Origin: Zea mays
Taxonomy: Eukaryota > Streptophyta > Magnoliopsida > Poales > Poaceae
Assembly (NCBI RefSeq): GCF_902167145.1
Contig: NC_050100.1
Coordinates: 192,627,439-192,691,438, forward strand
Reading direction: 5' to 3'
Length of the DNA: 64,000 nucleotides
In this document: one piece after another, positions 44,807 through 55,840 of the stretch
How the letters are laid out: each line of letters opens with the position of its first letter
Position numbering within the stretch: the stretch's first letter is position 1
Program-made: the position numbers and the translations under genes
The notes under the pieces: generated by a model
Told to the model about the DNA's origin: nothing
Database searches by the model: none
The model's input: the letters and a program-made list of their open reading frames with translations, nothing else

Positions 44807-46467
44807 TGTCGGCGTTTCGAGACAGGGGGGTCCCTAAGCCGACGAGTGAGTGTGCTGCGTGCCCCAGCCCAGATGGGTCGAGCGCGTGGGCGAGCGCGAA
44901 GGGGGGAGAGGCGAGGTGGCTGGAGTCGAGCGTGAGAGAGGTGGAAGTCCCGCGGCCTTCGTGTTCGTCCCGCGCCCAGGTCAGGTGCGCTTGCAGTAGG
45001 GGGGTTACAAGCGTCCACACGGGTGAGGGAAGCGAGCGGCCCCAAGAGAGCGCCTGTCCCGTCCTCGGTCCCGCGCGGCCAACCTTCTCTAAGAAGGCCC
45101 TGGTCCTCCCTTTTATAGTCGTAAGGAGAGGATCCAGGTGTACAATGGGGGTGTAGCAGAGTGCTACGTGTCTAGCGGAGGGAGAGCTAGCGCCCTAGGT
45201 ACATGCCAATGTGGCAGCCGAAGAGATCTGGGCACCCTGCTGGCGTGATGTCGTGGCTGTCGGAGGTGCGGCGGAGCCTGGCGGAGGGACAGCTGTTGGA
45301 GCGGTCGAGTCCCTGTTGACGTCGTCCTGCTTCCGTAAGAGAGCTGGGGGCCGTCATCGTCATAGAGCTTGTGGAGCGCCATCATTGCCCCTCCGGCGGA
45401 GCTGGCCGGATGGGACGCCGGTCTTGTTCTCCGTGACCCGAGTCGATTCGGGGTAGGATGATGATGGCGCTTCCTGTTGACGTGGCGGTCTGTGCCCTAG
45501 GCAGGGCGACGTGGGGGTTCCTCCGAAGCCGAGGTTGAGTCTGCCTTCCGTTGCCGTGGCCGAGCCCGAGCCATGGGGTCGGGCGAGGCGGAAGTCGTTC
45601 GGCCGAGGCCAGGGCGGAGTCCGAGCCCTGGGGTCGGGCGAGGCGGAGTTTCGTCGTCTTCCGGGTCTTAGCCCGAGTCCGAGCCCTGGGGTCGGGCGGA
45701 GCGGAGTTTCGTCGTCTTCCGGGTCTTAGCCCGAGTCCGAGCCCTGGGGTCGGGCGGAGCGGAGTTCGCCGTCTTCCGGGTCTTAGCCCGAGTCCGAGCC
45801 CTGGGGTCGGGCGGAGCGGAGTTCGCTGTCTTCCGGGTCTTAGCCCGAGTCCGAGCCCTGGGGTCGGGCGGAGCGGAGTTCGCCGTCTTCCGGGTCTTAG
45901 CCCGAGTCCGAGCCCTGGGGTCGGGCGGAGTGGAGTTCGCCGTCTTCCGGGTCTTAGCCCGAGTCCGAGCCCTGGGGTCGGGCGGAGTGGAGTTCGCCGT
46001 CTTCCGGGTCTTAGCCCGAGTCCGAGCCCTGGGGTCGGGCGGAGCGGAGTTCGCCGTGGTGCCTTTGGCAAGGCCTGACTGCCTGTCAGACTCACTCTAT
46101 CGAGTGGCACTGCAGTCGGAGTGGCGCAGGCGGCGCTGTCCTTCTGTCAGACTGGCCAGTGGAGCGGTGGAGTGACGGCGGTCACTTCGGCTCTGCCGGG
46201 CGCGTGTCAGGATGAAGGTGTCAGGCCACCTTTGCGTTAAATGCCCCTGCAATTTGGTCAGTCGGTGTGGCGATTTAGTCAAGGTTGCTTCTGAGCGAAA
46301 CCAAGGCCTCGGGCGAGCCGGTGATGTGTCCGCCATAAAAAGGGGGCCTCGGGCGAGACGGAAGTCTCTCGAGGTCGGCTGCCCTTGGCCGAGGCTAGGC
46401 TCGGGTGAAGCGTGATCGAGTTGAGAATTAGGCGTCTTGAGGGTACCCCTAATTATGGTCCCCGACA
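44807..46467 (-). repeat. 5' LTR of H1
   Basis: 1661 bp, same ends as the 3' LTR. It lacks the 76 bp corresponding to 25924-25999. TATAAAA (minus) is at 45111-45117. Seven ~57-bp tandem units lie at about 45630-46060. Confidence 0.92.
45111..45117 (-). promoter_or_regulatory. TATA box of the H1 5' LTR
   Basis: TATAAAA on the minus strand within 'ctataaaagggaggacc', placed like the TATA box of the H0 LTR. Confidence 0.55.
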
Positions 46468-46472
46468 AGTTG

Positions 46473-48423
46473 ATTTTGCAAAAGAAGAGGCTGGTCTAGA
46501 TGCATGCTTAATAGCTAAGACTTGCATGGGCTGGTTATGGCATCGCCGCTTAGCACATGTAGGGATGAAGAACCTCCACAAGCTTCTAAAGGGAGAACAC
46601 GTGATAGGTCTAACCAATGTTCATTTCGAAAAAGATAGACCTTGTGCAGCTTGTCAAGCAGGTAAACAAGTGGGAGGAACACACCACAGCAAGAATGTGA
46701 TGACCACGTCAAGACCACTGGAGCTGCTGCATATGGACCTCTTCGGACCCGTCGCCTATCTAAGCATAGGAGGAAGTAAGTATGGTTTAGTTATTGTTGA
46801 TGACTTTTCCCGCTTCACTTGGGTATTCTTTTTGCAGGATAAATCTGAAACCCAAGGGACCCTCAAGCGCTTCCTAAGGAGAGCTCAAAATGAGTTTGAG
46901 CTCAAGGTGAAGAAGATAAGGAGCGACAACGGGTCCGAGTTCAAGAACCTTCAAGTGGAGGAGTTCCTTGAGGAGGAAGGGATCAAGCACGAGTTCTCCG
47001 CTCCCTACACACCACAGCAAAATGGAGTGGTAGAGAGGAAGAACAGGACACTCATTGATATGACGAGGAACAAGGCTCGACTTGTGGCAAAAGGTTATGC
47101 CCAAGTCGCAGGTTTTTGGACTTTGAGGAGACGTTCGCTCCTGTGGCTAGGCTAGAGTCAATTCGCATCTTGCTAGCATATGCCGCTCACCATTCTTTCA
47201 GGTTGTACCAAATGGATGTGAAGAGCGCTTTCCTCAACGGGCCGATCAAGGAGGAGGTGTACGTGGAGCAACCCCCTGGCTTCGAGGATGAACGGTACCC
47301 CGACCACGTGTGTAAGCTCTCTAAGGCGCTCTATGGACTTAAGCAAGCCCCAAGAGCATGGTATGAATGCCTTAGAGACTTTCTAATTGTTAATGCTTTC
47401 AAGGTTGGGAAAGCCGATCCAACTCTCTTTACTAAGACATGTGATGGTGATTTGTTTGTGTGCCAAATTTATGTCGATGACATAATATTTGGTTCTACTA
47501 ACCAAAAGTCTTGTGAAGAGTTTAGCAGGGTGATGACGCAGAAATTCGAGATGTCAATGATGGGCGAGTTGAACTACTTCCTTGGGTTCCAAGTGAAGCA
47601 ACTCAAGGACGACACCTTCATCTCCCAAACAAAGTACACGCAAGATCTGCTAAAGCGGTTTGGGATGAAGGACGCCAAGCCCGCAAAGACGCCGATGGGA
47701 ACTGACGGACACACCGACCTCAACAAAGGAGGTAAGTCCGTTGATCAAAAAGCATACCGGTCAATGATAGGGTCTTTACTTTATTTATGTGCTAGTAGAC
47801 CGGATATTATGCTTAGCGTATGCATGTGTGCTAGATTTCAATCCGATCCTAAGGAGTGTCACTTAGTGGCGGTGAAGCGAATTCTAAGATATTTGGTTGC
47901 TACGCCTTGCTTCGGGCTCTGGTATCCAAAAGGGTCTACCTTTGACTTGGTTGGATACTCAGATTCCGACTATGCTGGATGTAAGGTCGATAGGAAGAGT
48001 ACATCAAGGACGTGCCAATTCTTAGGAAGGTCCCTGGTGTCGTGGAACTCTAAGAAACAAACCTCTGTTGCCCTATCCACCGCTGAGGCCGAGTATGTTG
48101 CCGCAGGACAGTGTTGCGCGCAACTACTTTGGATGAGGCAAACCCTCCGGGACTTTGGCTACAATCTGAGCAAAGTCCCACTCCTATGTGATAATGAAAG
48201 TGCTATCCGCATGGCGGAAAATCCTGTTGAACACAGCCGCACAAAGCACATAGACATCCGGCATCACTTTTTGAGAGACCACCAGCAAAAGGGAGATATC
48301 GAAGTGTTTCATGTTAGCACCGAGAACCAGCTAGCCGATATCTTTACCAAGCCTCTAGATGAGAAGACCTTTTGCAGGCTGCGTAGTGAGCTAAATGTCT
48401 TAGATTCGCGGAACTTGGATTGA
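46473..48423 (+). pseudogene. pol: J1 pol remainder: partial integrase, RT, RNase H
   Basis: Resuming after the H1 TSD, the frame shows the pre-integrase zinc region (WHRRLAHVG to [11 protein letters not shown]) and the integrase triad ([26 protein letters not shown]). It then jumps at about 47064 from RTLIDM to [11 protein letters not shown], losing about 340 residues (integrase C-terminus and hinge) relative to J2. At about 47110 two extra T's shift the frame. From 47116 the frame is open to 48423 with RT YVDD ([11 protein letters not shown]) and RNase H ([18 protein letters not shown]). The deletion plus frameshift inactivate the polyprotein. Confidence 0.88.
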
Positions 48424-49200
48424 AATAAAGCATATATGTGTTTATGCTCTTGATCATGTTCATTCTGCATTTTGTTGCTTATTGTGGTGCTCAAGTTGTA
48501 CAAACACTCCCTGGACCTCACAAGTCCGTTGCAAAGTGATGCACAGTTTTAGGGGGAGATGTGTTACAACTTGACCATTTGAGACTAACCATATGCTTGA
48601 GTTTGCTTGTTTTAGTCTCAAAGGAGAATTAAAAGGGAAAAGGTGGACTTGGACCATGAAAGACTTCCACTGCACTCCGATGAGAGGGTAACTAATTCCA
48701 AGTTCATCTTATTGCCATTCGCTCTTAATTGAAGATTTTGGTGAGGCAATGGGGTTAAAAGGCCAAGATTGATCCCGTTTTGGTGCTTGATGCCAAAGGG
48801 GGAGAAAATAAAGGCCAAAGCGATAAATGGATCAGCTACCACTTGAGAAATTTTGAAAACAGTAGAATAGAGCTTTTGGTTTGTCAAAACTCTTTTGTTG
48901 TCTCTCTTGTCAAAAGTTGGCTTTTTGTGGGGAGAAGTGTTGATTATGGGAAAAAGGGGGAGTTTTTGAAATCTTTGATCAATCTCTTTTGGAAAGACTC
49001 TCTTTATGCCTCAACATGTGTGTTTGACTTAGAGATAGAGATTTGAGTTTGATTTGCAAAAACAAACCAAGTGGTGGCAAAGGATGATCCATATATGCCA
49101 AAAGTGAATCAAAATAAATTTGAGTTTTATTTGAAGTAATATTGCACTTGTTCTAGTTGCTTTATGTTGTGTTGGCATAAATCACCAAAAAGGGGGAGAT
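48424..49200 (+). other. J1 non-coding region with multiple polypurine tracts
   Basis: Purine tracts of the form agggggag occur at about 48551, 48796, 48953 and, directly before the 3' LTR, 49187-49200 (aaaaagggggagat). No envelope-like frame is seen. Confidence 0.8.
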
Positions 49201-50430
49201 TGAAAGGGAAATGTGCCCTTGGGCCATTTCTAAGTATTTTGGTGATTGAGTGCCAACGCAAGTTCTTAAATGTGAATTCATGCTTATGGATGGACAAAGT
49301 GCAAAACAAGAGCAAAGGTATGTTTCTAAGTCTTAGTACATTGGTTTTGTGTACTAATATACTTGTCTAAGTATTAGAAACAGAAAGAAGAAGAAAAGAG
49401 AAGAGTTGGCTGTGTACAGCCAAATGGCTGTTTCGGTCTGGAGCACCGGACTGTCCGGTGGTGCACCGGACAGTGTCCGGTGCGCCAGGCTGCCTCGAGT
49501 GAAGTGGCTGCTCTCGGGAATTCGCCGACGGCGTACGGCTATAATTCACCGGACTGTCCGGTGTGCACCGGACTGTCCGGTGAGCCAACGGTCAGCCGTG
49601 CCAACGGTCGGCCGCGCGATCTGCGCGGGACACGTGGCCGAGCCAACGGCTAGAAGGGGGCACCGGACTGTCCGGTGTGCACCGGACATGTCCGGTGCGC
49701 CAACGGCTCCAAGTCTGCCAACGGTCGGCTTCGCTATTTAAGGAAGGGAATCGGGCACCGGACACTGTCCGGTGCGCCCGACGACAGAAGGCAAGAGTGG
49801 CCTTCCAGATTTGCTCTCAACGGCTCCTAGCTGCCTTGGGGCTATAAAAGGGGCCCCTAGGCGCATGGAGGAGAACACCGAGCATCCTTTGAGCATTATT
49901 GATCACTCACACTTCATTCTTGCGCACTTGTTCGACATTCTAGTGATTTGAGCTCCGTTCTAGTGTGCTAGTCTCTTGAGCTCAAGTCTGGGTTTTGTGT
50001 GTGCGTATTCGCTGTGATCTTTGTGTCGTGTGTGAGTTGTTAATCCCTCCCTTGCTCCGTGATTCTTTGTGCACATCTTTTGTAAGGGCGAGAGGCTCCA
50101 AGCTGTGGAGATTCCTCGCAAGCGGGATTAAGAAAAGCAAAGCAACACCGTGGTATTCAAGTTGGTCTTTGGACCGCTTGAGAGGGGTTGATTGCAACCC
50201 TCGTCCGTTGGGACGCCACAACGTGGAGTAGGCAAGCGTTGGTCTTGGCCGAACCACGGGATAACCACTGTGCCATCTCTGTGATTGATATCTCTTGGTT
50301 ATTGTGTTGTGTTGAGATCCTTCTCTAGCCACTTGGCAAATTACTGTGCTAACAATTAACCAAGTTTTGTGGCTTAAGTTTTTGAAGTTCTACAGGATCA
50401 CCTATTCACCCCCCCCTCTAGGTGCTCTCA
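49201..50430 (+). repeat. 3' LTR of J1
   Basis: 1230 bp, TGAAAGGG to GTGCTCTCA, TATAAAA at 49843-49849. Relative to the 5' LTR it has about ten substitutions and lacks a 19-bp piece containing one palindrome near 49760. Confidence 0.93.
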
Positions 50431-50756
50431 GGCATACATTTGACATTTCGGCCAAAAATGGTCATGAGCGACGATTTTCGTCAATACTAGAGGCTAACAC
50501 ATATATATTTTTCATAAAAATGATCTTCACCAAAAATTCAAGAAACAAATTTATGACAAGGAAATATAGTAAGGAATAGGAGCCTCTCATCAAATATCGA
50601 CGGGCATATGCTAAATATTTATGGTTGAAAACCGCTATGAACGATGTTATTTTCGGTAGTATTGAAGGCAAACACCTGTAGATTATTCACGAAGAAATGG
50701 TATCCACCAAAAATCCATGAACCTAATTTATATAAAGGAATTATGTGTGAGATAAG
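50431..50756 (+). repeat. Knob 180-bp satellite, second block
   Basis: This continues the unit broken at 20253: the anchor distance across J1 (116 bp before plus about 60 bp after, without the TSD) restores a unit of about 177 bp. A second anchor is at 50671. Confidence 0.87.
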
Positions 50757-51928
50757 TGAAAGGGAAATAGGCTTACACCTTTTCCTAAATGATTTTGGTG
50801 GTTGAATTGCCCAACATAAATAATTGGACTAACTAGTTTGCTCTAGATTATAAGTTCTACAGGTGCCAAAGGTTCAACACAAACCAATAAAAAGTCCAAT
50901 AAAGGGTTCAAATAAAAAGAGCAAAATACAACCGAAGGCTGCCCTGGTCTGGCGCATCGGACTGTCCGGTGCACCAGGGAGATCAACTCCAAACTTACCA
51001 CCTTCGGGAATTTGGGAAGCCACTCCGCTATAATTTACCGGACTGTCCGGTGTAGCACCGGACTGTCCGGTGTGCCAAGCGGAGCAACGGTCGCCAGCGC
51101 AACGGATGAGTTCAACGGTCGGATGATAACGCTACAGTGCGCGGACTGCGCGCGCAGAAGTCAGAGCAGGCGCAGATGGCGCACCGGACAGTGAACATGA
51201 CCTGTCCGGTGGCCCACATGTCAGAAGCTCCAACGGTTGAACCCTAACGGCTCGGTGACGTGGCTGGCGCACCGGACAGTGTCCGGTGGCGCACCGGACT
51301 GTCCAGTGTGCCCATCGACAGCAGAGTTCCCCAACGACCGTTTTGGTGGTTGGGGCTATAAATACCCCCAACCACCACTCTTCAAGCAATCCAAGCATTC
51401 ACTACTCCCCATTCAATACAAGAGCAATACACAACACTCCAAGACACAATCAAAGCCTCCGATTAAATCAAAGTCCACAATTCAACTCTAGTTTTTAGGA
51501 CTTGTGAGAAGGTCGGCTTGTGTTCTTTTGTTGTTCTTGTTGCTTGGTTGGCTTTCTTCTTTCTCTCATTCTTACTCTCAAAGCCTTGTAAGCAAAGCAA
51601 GAGACACCAATTGTGTGGTGGTCCTTGCGGGGTCTAAGTGACCCGGGAAATCAAGGAAGGAAGCTCACTCGGTCTAAGTGACCGTTTGAGAGAGGGAAAG
51701 GGTTGAAAGAGACCCGGTCTTTGTGACCACCTCAACGGGGAGTAGGTTTGCAAGAACCGAACCTCGGTAAAACAAATCACCATGTCATCCGCTCTTATTC
51801 GCTTGTGATTTGTTTTCGTCGTCTCTTTCGGACTCGATTATATTTCTAACGCTAACCCCGACTTGTAGTTGTGCTTAAACTTTATAAATTTCAGATTTGC
51901 CTATTCACCCCCCTCTAGGCGACTTTCA
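50757..51928 (+). mobile_element. Solo LTR of an Opie-like Sirevirus
   Basis: 1172 bp, TGAAAGGGAAATAGGC to GGCGACTTTCA, flanked by perfect TSD ataag (50752-50756 and 51929-51933). It has a TATAAAT box at 51357-51363 and palindromes such as 'accggactgtccggt'. No internal region remains, so it arose by LTR-LTR recombination. Confidence 0.92.
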
Positions 51929-52406
51929 ATAAGGAATAGAAGCCTATTGTCTAAGATCGATTGGCATGCGGTCGACATTTTTGGCCAAAAATGGTCATGA
52001 ACGACCTATGGAATTTTCACAAAGAAAACATGACCACAAAAATATAATAAAATGATATATGATAATAAAATATTTGTGGTTTAAGGAATAGGAGCCTCTT
52101 AGTAAAGATTGATGGGCATACGACCAATACTATTTGACCAAAAATGGCTATGAAAGGTCATTTTTGTCAATAATGAAGGCTATCACCTATGGATATTTCA
52201 TGAAGAAATTTGTGGTGTAAGGAATATGATTTTCTCACCTACGATCGATGGGCATATGAGCGACATTTTTTGTCCAATCGCTATGAACAACCTTTTTCGG
52301 CAATACCGAAAGCTAATACCTATAGTTTTTTCACAAAGAAATGGTCCCCACCAAAAATCTATGAAACTGATTTATGGCAATGAAACATGTGTGGAGTAAG
52401 GAATAG
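51929..52406 (+). repeat. Knob 180-bp satellite, third block
   Basis: Three units with anchors near 52004, 52182 and 52314. The first and third carry internal deletions of about 25-48 bp relative to the 180-bp length. Confidence 0.85.
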
Positions 52407-55400
52407 TGCAAGGGAAATGGGCTATATGTCATTTCTACATTAGTTTTTGTAAGTGCAATCAACCCCAATTGAAGGTTTTAGTGATTAAATGACAAAACAA
52501 ATAAGGTTTCTAACAAAGTTTGCTCCTAGTGTATATTCAGTTTCAGTAAAGATAAAAGGAGTAACAACTCTAATTGAGAAATGAAAAAGGAAGTATCATG
52601 GATAAAGGAAATACATCAAGTGGTGCCTTGGACGATCGTGTAAAACTTTATATATTTCTTGAGTCGCATGATTTATTCCTTCCTTGGTAGTTATCGCACA
52701 TGTAATGGTGTTTGCTATTGCTCAAACCTCTAAATTTAAAAGCTATTTTGAAAACCAAATTTTTTGGACACTCTATGAGTTCGACTGATGTTAGGTTTGA
52801 GAGACAGAGATTCTTCCTGTTGAGAAGCAGTTGAACTTTCTTTCAGAGTTCAACTTGACTTCAGTTGAGTTGAACTTGTCTCCACGATAGTTGAACTTAA
52901 CTTGAGCTAGGTTGATATTTTCTCCAGGACACCTCAACTTGACTTCAACTGTGAAACTCTCTGGTCAAAACCAGTTGAACCTGCCTCAGGGCCACTTTAA
53001 CATGGGTTTTCTCTCCAAACCTCTCTGGTCAATACAAGTTGAACTGGCCCTGGGGTGCTTCAACCGGTGTTCGGGTCAACTGATCAGTCTGACTTCCTGT
53101 CTGCGTCTGACTGGCAGACTGAATGCCAGTCTAACCACCAAGCAGTTAAACCGACCCTAGGGGCGGTTCAACCGGTCCTGGATCATTTGACCACAGTCAA
53201 ACTACCCGTTTTGAACTAGAACAAAACCAGTTCAACTGGGGGTTGGTGGCAGTTTAACCGGTCCTGCGCAGAAAAGTTCAGCCCAACAGCTCTTTTTTAG
53301 GAGACTCTATAAATACCCCATAATACCTCTCTCCTCATTTACCCTGGTCACTTCGCACACTTATTACTCACCTAACTTGAGACAAAGCACTCTCCCTCTC
53401 TCCCAAACCCAATCTAGCTCTAAAATCAATTGATTGAAGGAGCCCCTTTGGTGTGAGGTTTGTGCTTGTGACCTTCGGATTTGGTTTTTCTCTTCCCTCT
53501 CTTTATCATCTCTTAAGCTTGTTGTAAACACCTCTTGTGCAAACTTGTTGTTCTTAGAACCTTCGAGTTCCTTGACGGACTGAGGTTGCTTGAGAGTCTC
53601 CAAAGTTGCGGATGACCTTAAGAAGTTTTTATCACCAGCTCTTGTGAGCATATTTGAAAAAGATTTCCCTTGACCTTTGTGGTTGGGTTGTGAAGGATTA
53701 GGGTTGGAAAAGACTTGTCCCTTTGTGGGCTCCTCAATGGGGAGTAGGACACCTTTGTGGTGTGGCTAAACCTCAGGATAAATCTTGTGTCTTGTATTCT
53801 TGCTTGGATATGTTGTTGTATTTTATAGTTGGCAAGATAGGTATATACAGTTGTTCTTCGTGTGGATCTCATGGTGGATTCACTCTTGTATTTCTCACCA
53901 TCCACACTTAGTTTATCCCTTGCGTTCCCCTTCTAAAGGAATCTTTCATTGTATTTTCGTGTAGTTTGAAGCCTAGATTTACTCCAGTAGTTGGACTGGT
54001 TCAGAGTAGGTCAACTCGCCTCTATAGTAGTTGAACTGGCCTGCACTAGTTGAACTATTGATTTGACATTATCTCGAAGTTTGCGGTGATAATTTTCAGG
54101 TTTAGCCTATTCACGCCCCCTCTAGGCTACTTTCAGTTTTTGTGTTTGATGACAAACACAACATTGTGATCTAACTAGTTTACTAAGTATGTGAATGCAT
54201 GTTCATAAGAGTCAAATTTAAGTATTCAATGCAATAAATAGCTCAAATCAAAGCTTGGAAGGGCATTTTTGGATAAGGTGAACTATTAGTAGTTCATATG
54301 TTTGGATAAGTTCTAAATGCCCTTAGGAACATATTTGAGCACCCTAGAAGGATTAGAAGTTCAGATTTTGGAAAAGGTACATTTGGAGCCAAGTTTGAGC
54401 CAAAACTGGATTCTAAGTTGGATAGATCAAAAAGTGAAGAACTATAACTTAGACTAGTTGGACAAACTCTAGATAAGTTGTCTATGTCATAGGAATGCTC
54501 TCAAAGATAACCAAATTGAATCAAAGAAGAAAATCCAATTTGGACTTAACTCTAGCAGTTCTGGGCGCATCAGACCAGTCCGGTGGTACACTGGACCAGT
54601 TACAAAGTGGAAGCCGACTTTGAGCTTGAGTGGCTTGGTTCACCAAACCAATTCGATGGTTCACCGGGACACTTACGTAGAGAGAACTTCATTAGGGCTT
54701 TAGTGACTTGGTGCATCGGACTAGTCAGACTCAACGACTAGTTCCTACTCCAATGGCTACTCCAACATCTAGCTGACGACAACGGACATGGTAGAGTTCG
54801 TGGTGCACCTGACCAGTTTGGTGCCACATGACATGGTAGGGTTTCCATTGATTTATCAGATTGTTAGAGGTCAGGTGGTTCACTGGACTTGTACTGTAGA
54901 AGGTCTGATACACCCGAGGCAGTTGCAAATTTTAGGGATTCACCACAACAACTAATTGTCAATTGATGGTTTGGGAGATATAAATACCCCTAACCGTACA
55001 TTTCTAAACATAAGATATGTGATTCAACTCCTATAAGCTAGAGAAACACTTCTTAGATATCAAAAGCCTCCCAAGTGCCCATTAGTGAGAATTTTGCAAG
55101 TGATAGCTATTCTAGAGCATCTTGTGCTAGTGCCTTGTGTGAGTACATTGTGTTACTGTGATATTGTGCTCTTGTGCTTGGTGTTTCATCGTTGTAAAAG
55201 CTAGCAAGAGGCTCCAAGTTTGTGCAGACTATGTTTCTCATCTATCAAGATTTTGAGGGCTCAAGCTTGATTGTTGGAATCGCTTGAGACAGCTGGAAGT
55301 GACCCTGTCCAACTCAACAGAGACATAGGTTCGTCAGAAACGAACTCTAGTAAAACAAATCGTTGTGTAAGTTTGTGTGTGTTTTGGTTTTGCTTGCAAT

Positions 55401-55623
55401 TTGTTTTCCCTCTCCCTTTATAAGTTCTCTTGCATTGATTTTGATTCAAATCTTAAGTGTTCCTATCAAAGTTAATTCCACAATCACTTTAGCAAAAGTT
55501 GCAAGAACTCTCCCTACTCCGAATAAATTTCCTCTTGCTCTAGCAACTAATTGGGATCCAAGTTTTTGTTTTTAGCGATTAAATTTCAGGTGTCGCATAT
55601 TCACCCCCTCTAGGTGAGTATCA
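52407..55623 (+). mobile_element. Solo LTR X, split by solo LTR Y
   Basis: Starts TGCAAGGGAAATGGGC and ends GGTGAGTATCA, flanked by TSD aatag (52402-52406 and 55624-55628). X proper is 52407-52447 plus 54141-55623; when Y and one TSD copy are set aside, its first 80 bases follow the usual Sirevirus LTR start. A TATAAAT lies near 54979. It is the oldest-looking LTR here, with only degraded palindromes. Confidence 0.85.
52448..54135 (+). mobile_element. Solo LTR Y inserted in X
   Basis: 1688 bp, TGTAAGTGCAATC to GCTACTTTCA, flanked by TSD gtttt (52443-52447 and 54136-54140). A TATAAAT is near 53306. Instead of CCGGAC palindromes it has many GTTGAACT/AGTTCAAC motifs between 52820 and 53260. Copia/Sirevirus type by its ends. 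Confidence 0.85.
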
Positions 55624-55840
55624 AATAGAGTCCTCTCGTCAAAGATCAATGGTCGATAGACATTTTTGGTCGAAAACTGCTACAAATGATCATTTTTGGC
55701 ATTTCAAGAATAAATGGTCTCCACCAAAATTTCAACAAGCTAACTTTTTGCAAAGAAATATGCATGGGATAAGGAATAGGAGCCTCTCATTAAAGATCGA
55801 TGCGCATACGATAGACATTTTTTGGCAGTAAACATTCATG
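55624..55840 (+). repeat. Knob 180-bp satellite, last block
   Basis: One and a part units ('gtcctctcgtcaaagatcaa', 'taaatggtctccaccaaa', 'aggaataggagcctctcatt'), ending near 'aaacattcatga'. Beyond this the similarity stops. Confidence 0.82.

Larger units (their letters stand above)
24306..46467 (-). mobile_element. Huck-like Ty3/gypsy retrotransposon H1, interrupted by J2
   Basis: A minus-strand gypsy element is inserted in J1 pol with TSD agttg (24301-24305 and 46468-46472). In its own orientation: 5' LTR 44807-46467, primer-binding site, gag start, inserted J2 (35007-44486), rest of gag, protease, reverse transcriptase, RNase H, integrase (to about 28746), about 2.7 kb of non-coding DNA, polypurine tract and 3' LTR 24306-26045. 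Without J2 it is about 12.7 kb. Pol order (RT-RNaseH-integrase) fixes the superfamily, and no chromodomain is visible, which suits the Tat-type lineage. The LTRs differ by about 14 substitutions by eye plus a 76-bp deletion. Confidence 0.92.
20254..50430 (+). mobile_element. Sirevirus (Ji-like) J1, interrupted by H1
   Basis: A plus-strand copia element is inserted in the knob array with a perfect 5-bp TSD, ggcat (20249-20253 and 50431-50435). Order: 5' LTR 20254-21503, primer-binding site, gag 21553-23934, pol start 23936-24305, inserted H1 (24306-46467), pol remainder 46468-48423, non-coding region with several polypurine tracts, and 3' LTR 49201-50430. Without H1 it is about 8 kb. It lacks about 1 kb of pol and has a frameshift, so it cannot move on its own. 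By eye the LTRs differ at roughly ten sites plus a 19-bp indel. Confidence 0.93.

Noticed and set aside
52407..55623. A single element with unlike 5' and 3' ends
   Set aside because: The gtttt duplication shows one solo LTR inserted in another, and removing Y restores a normal LTR start in X.
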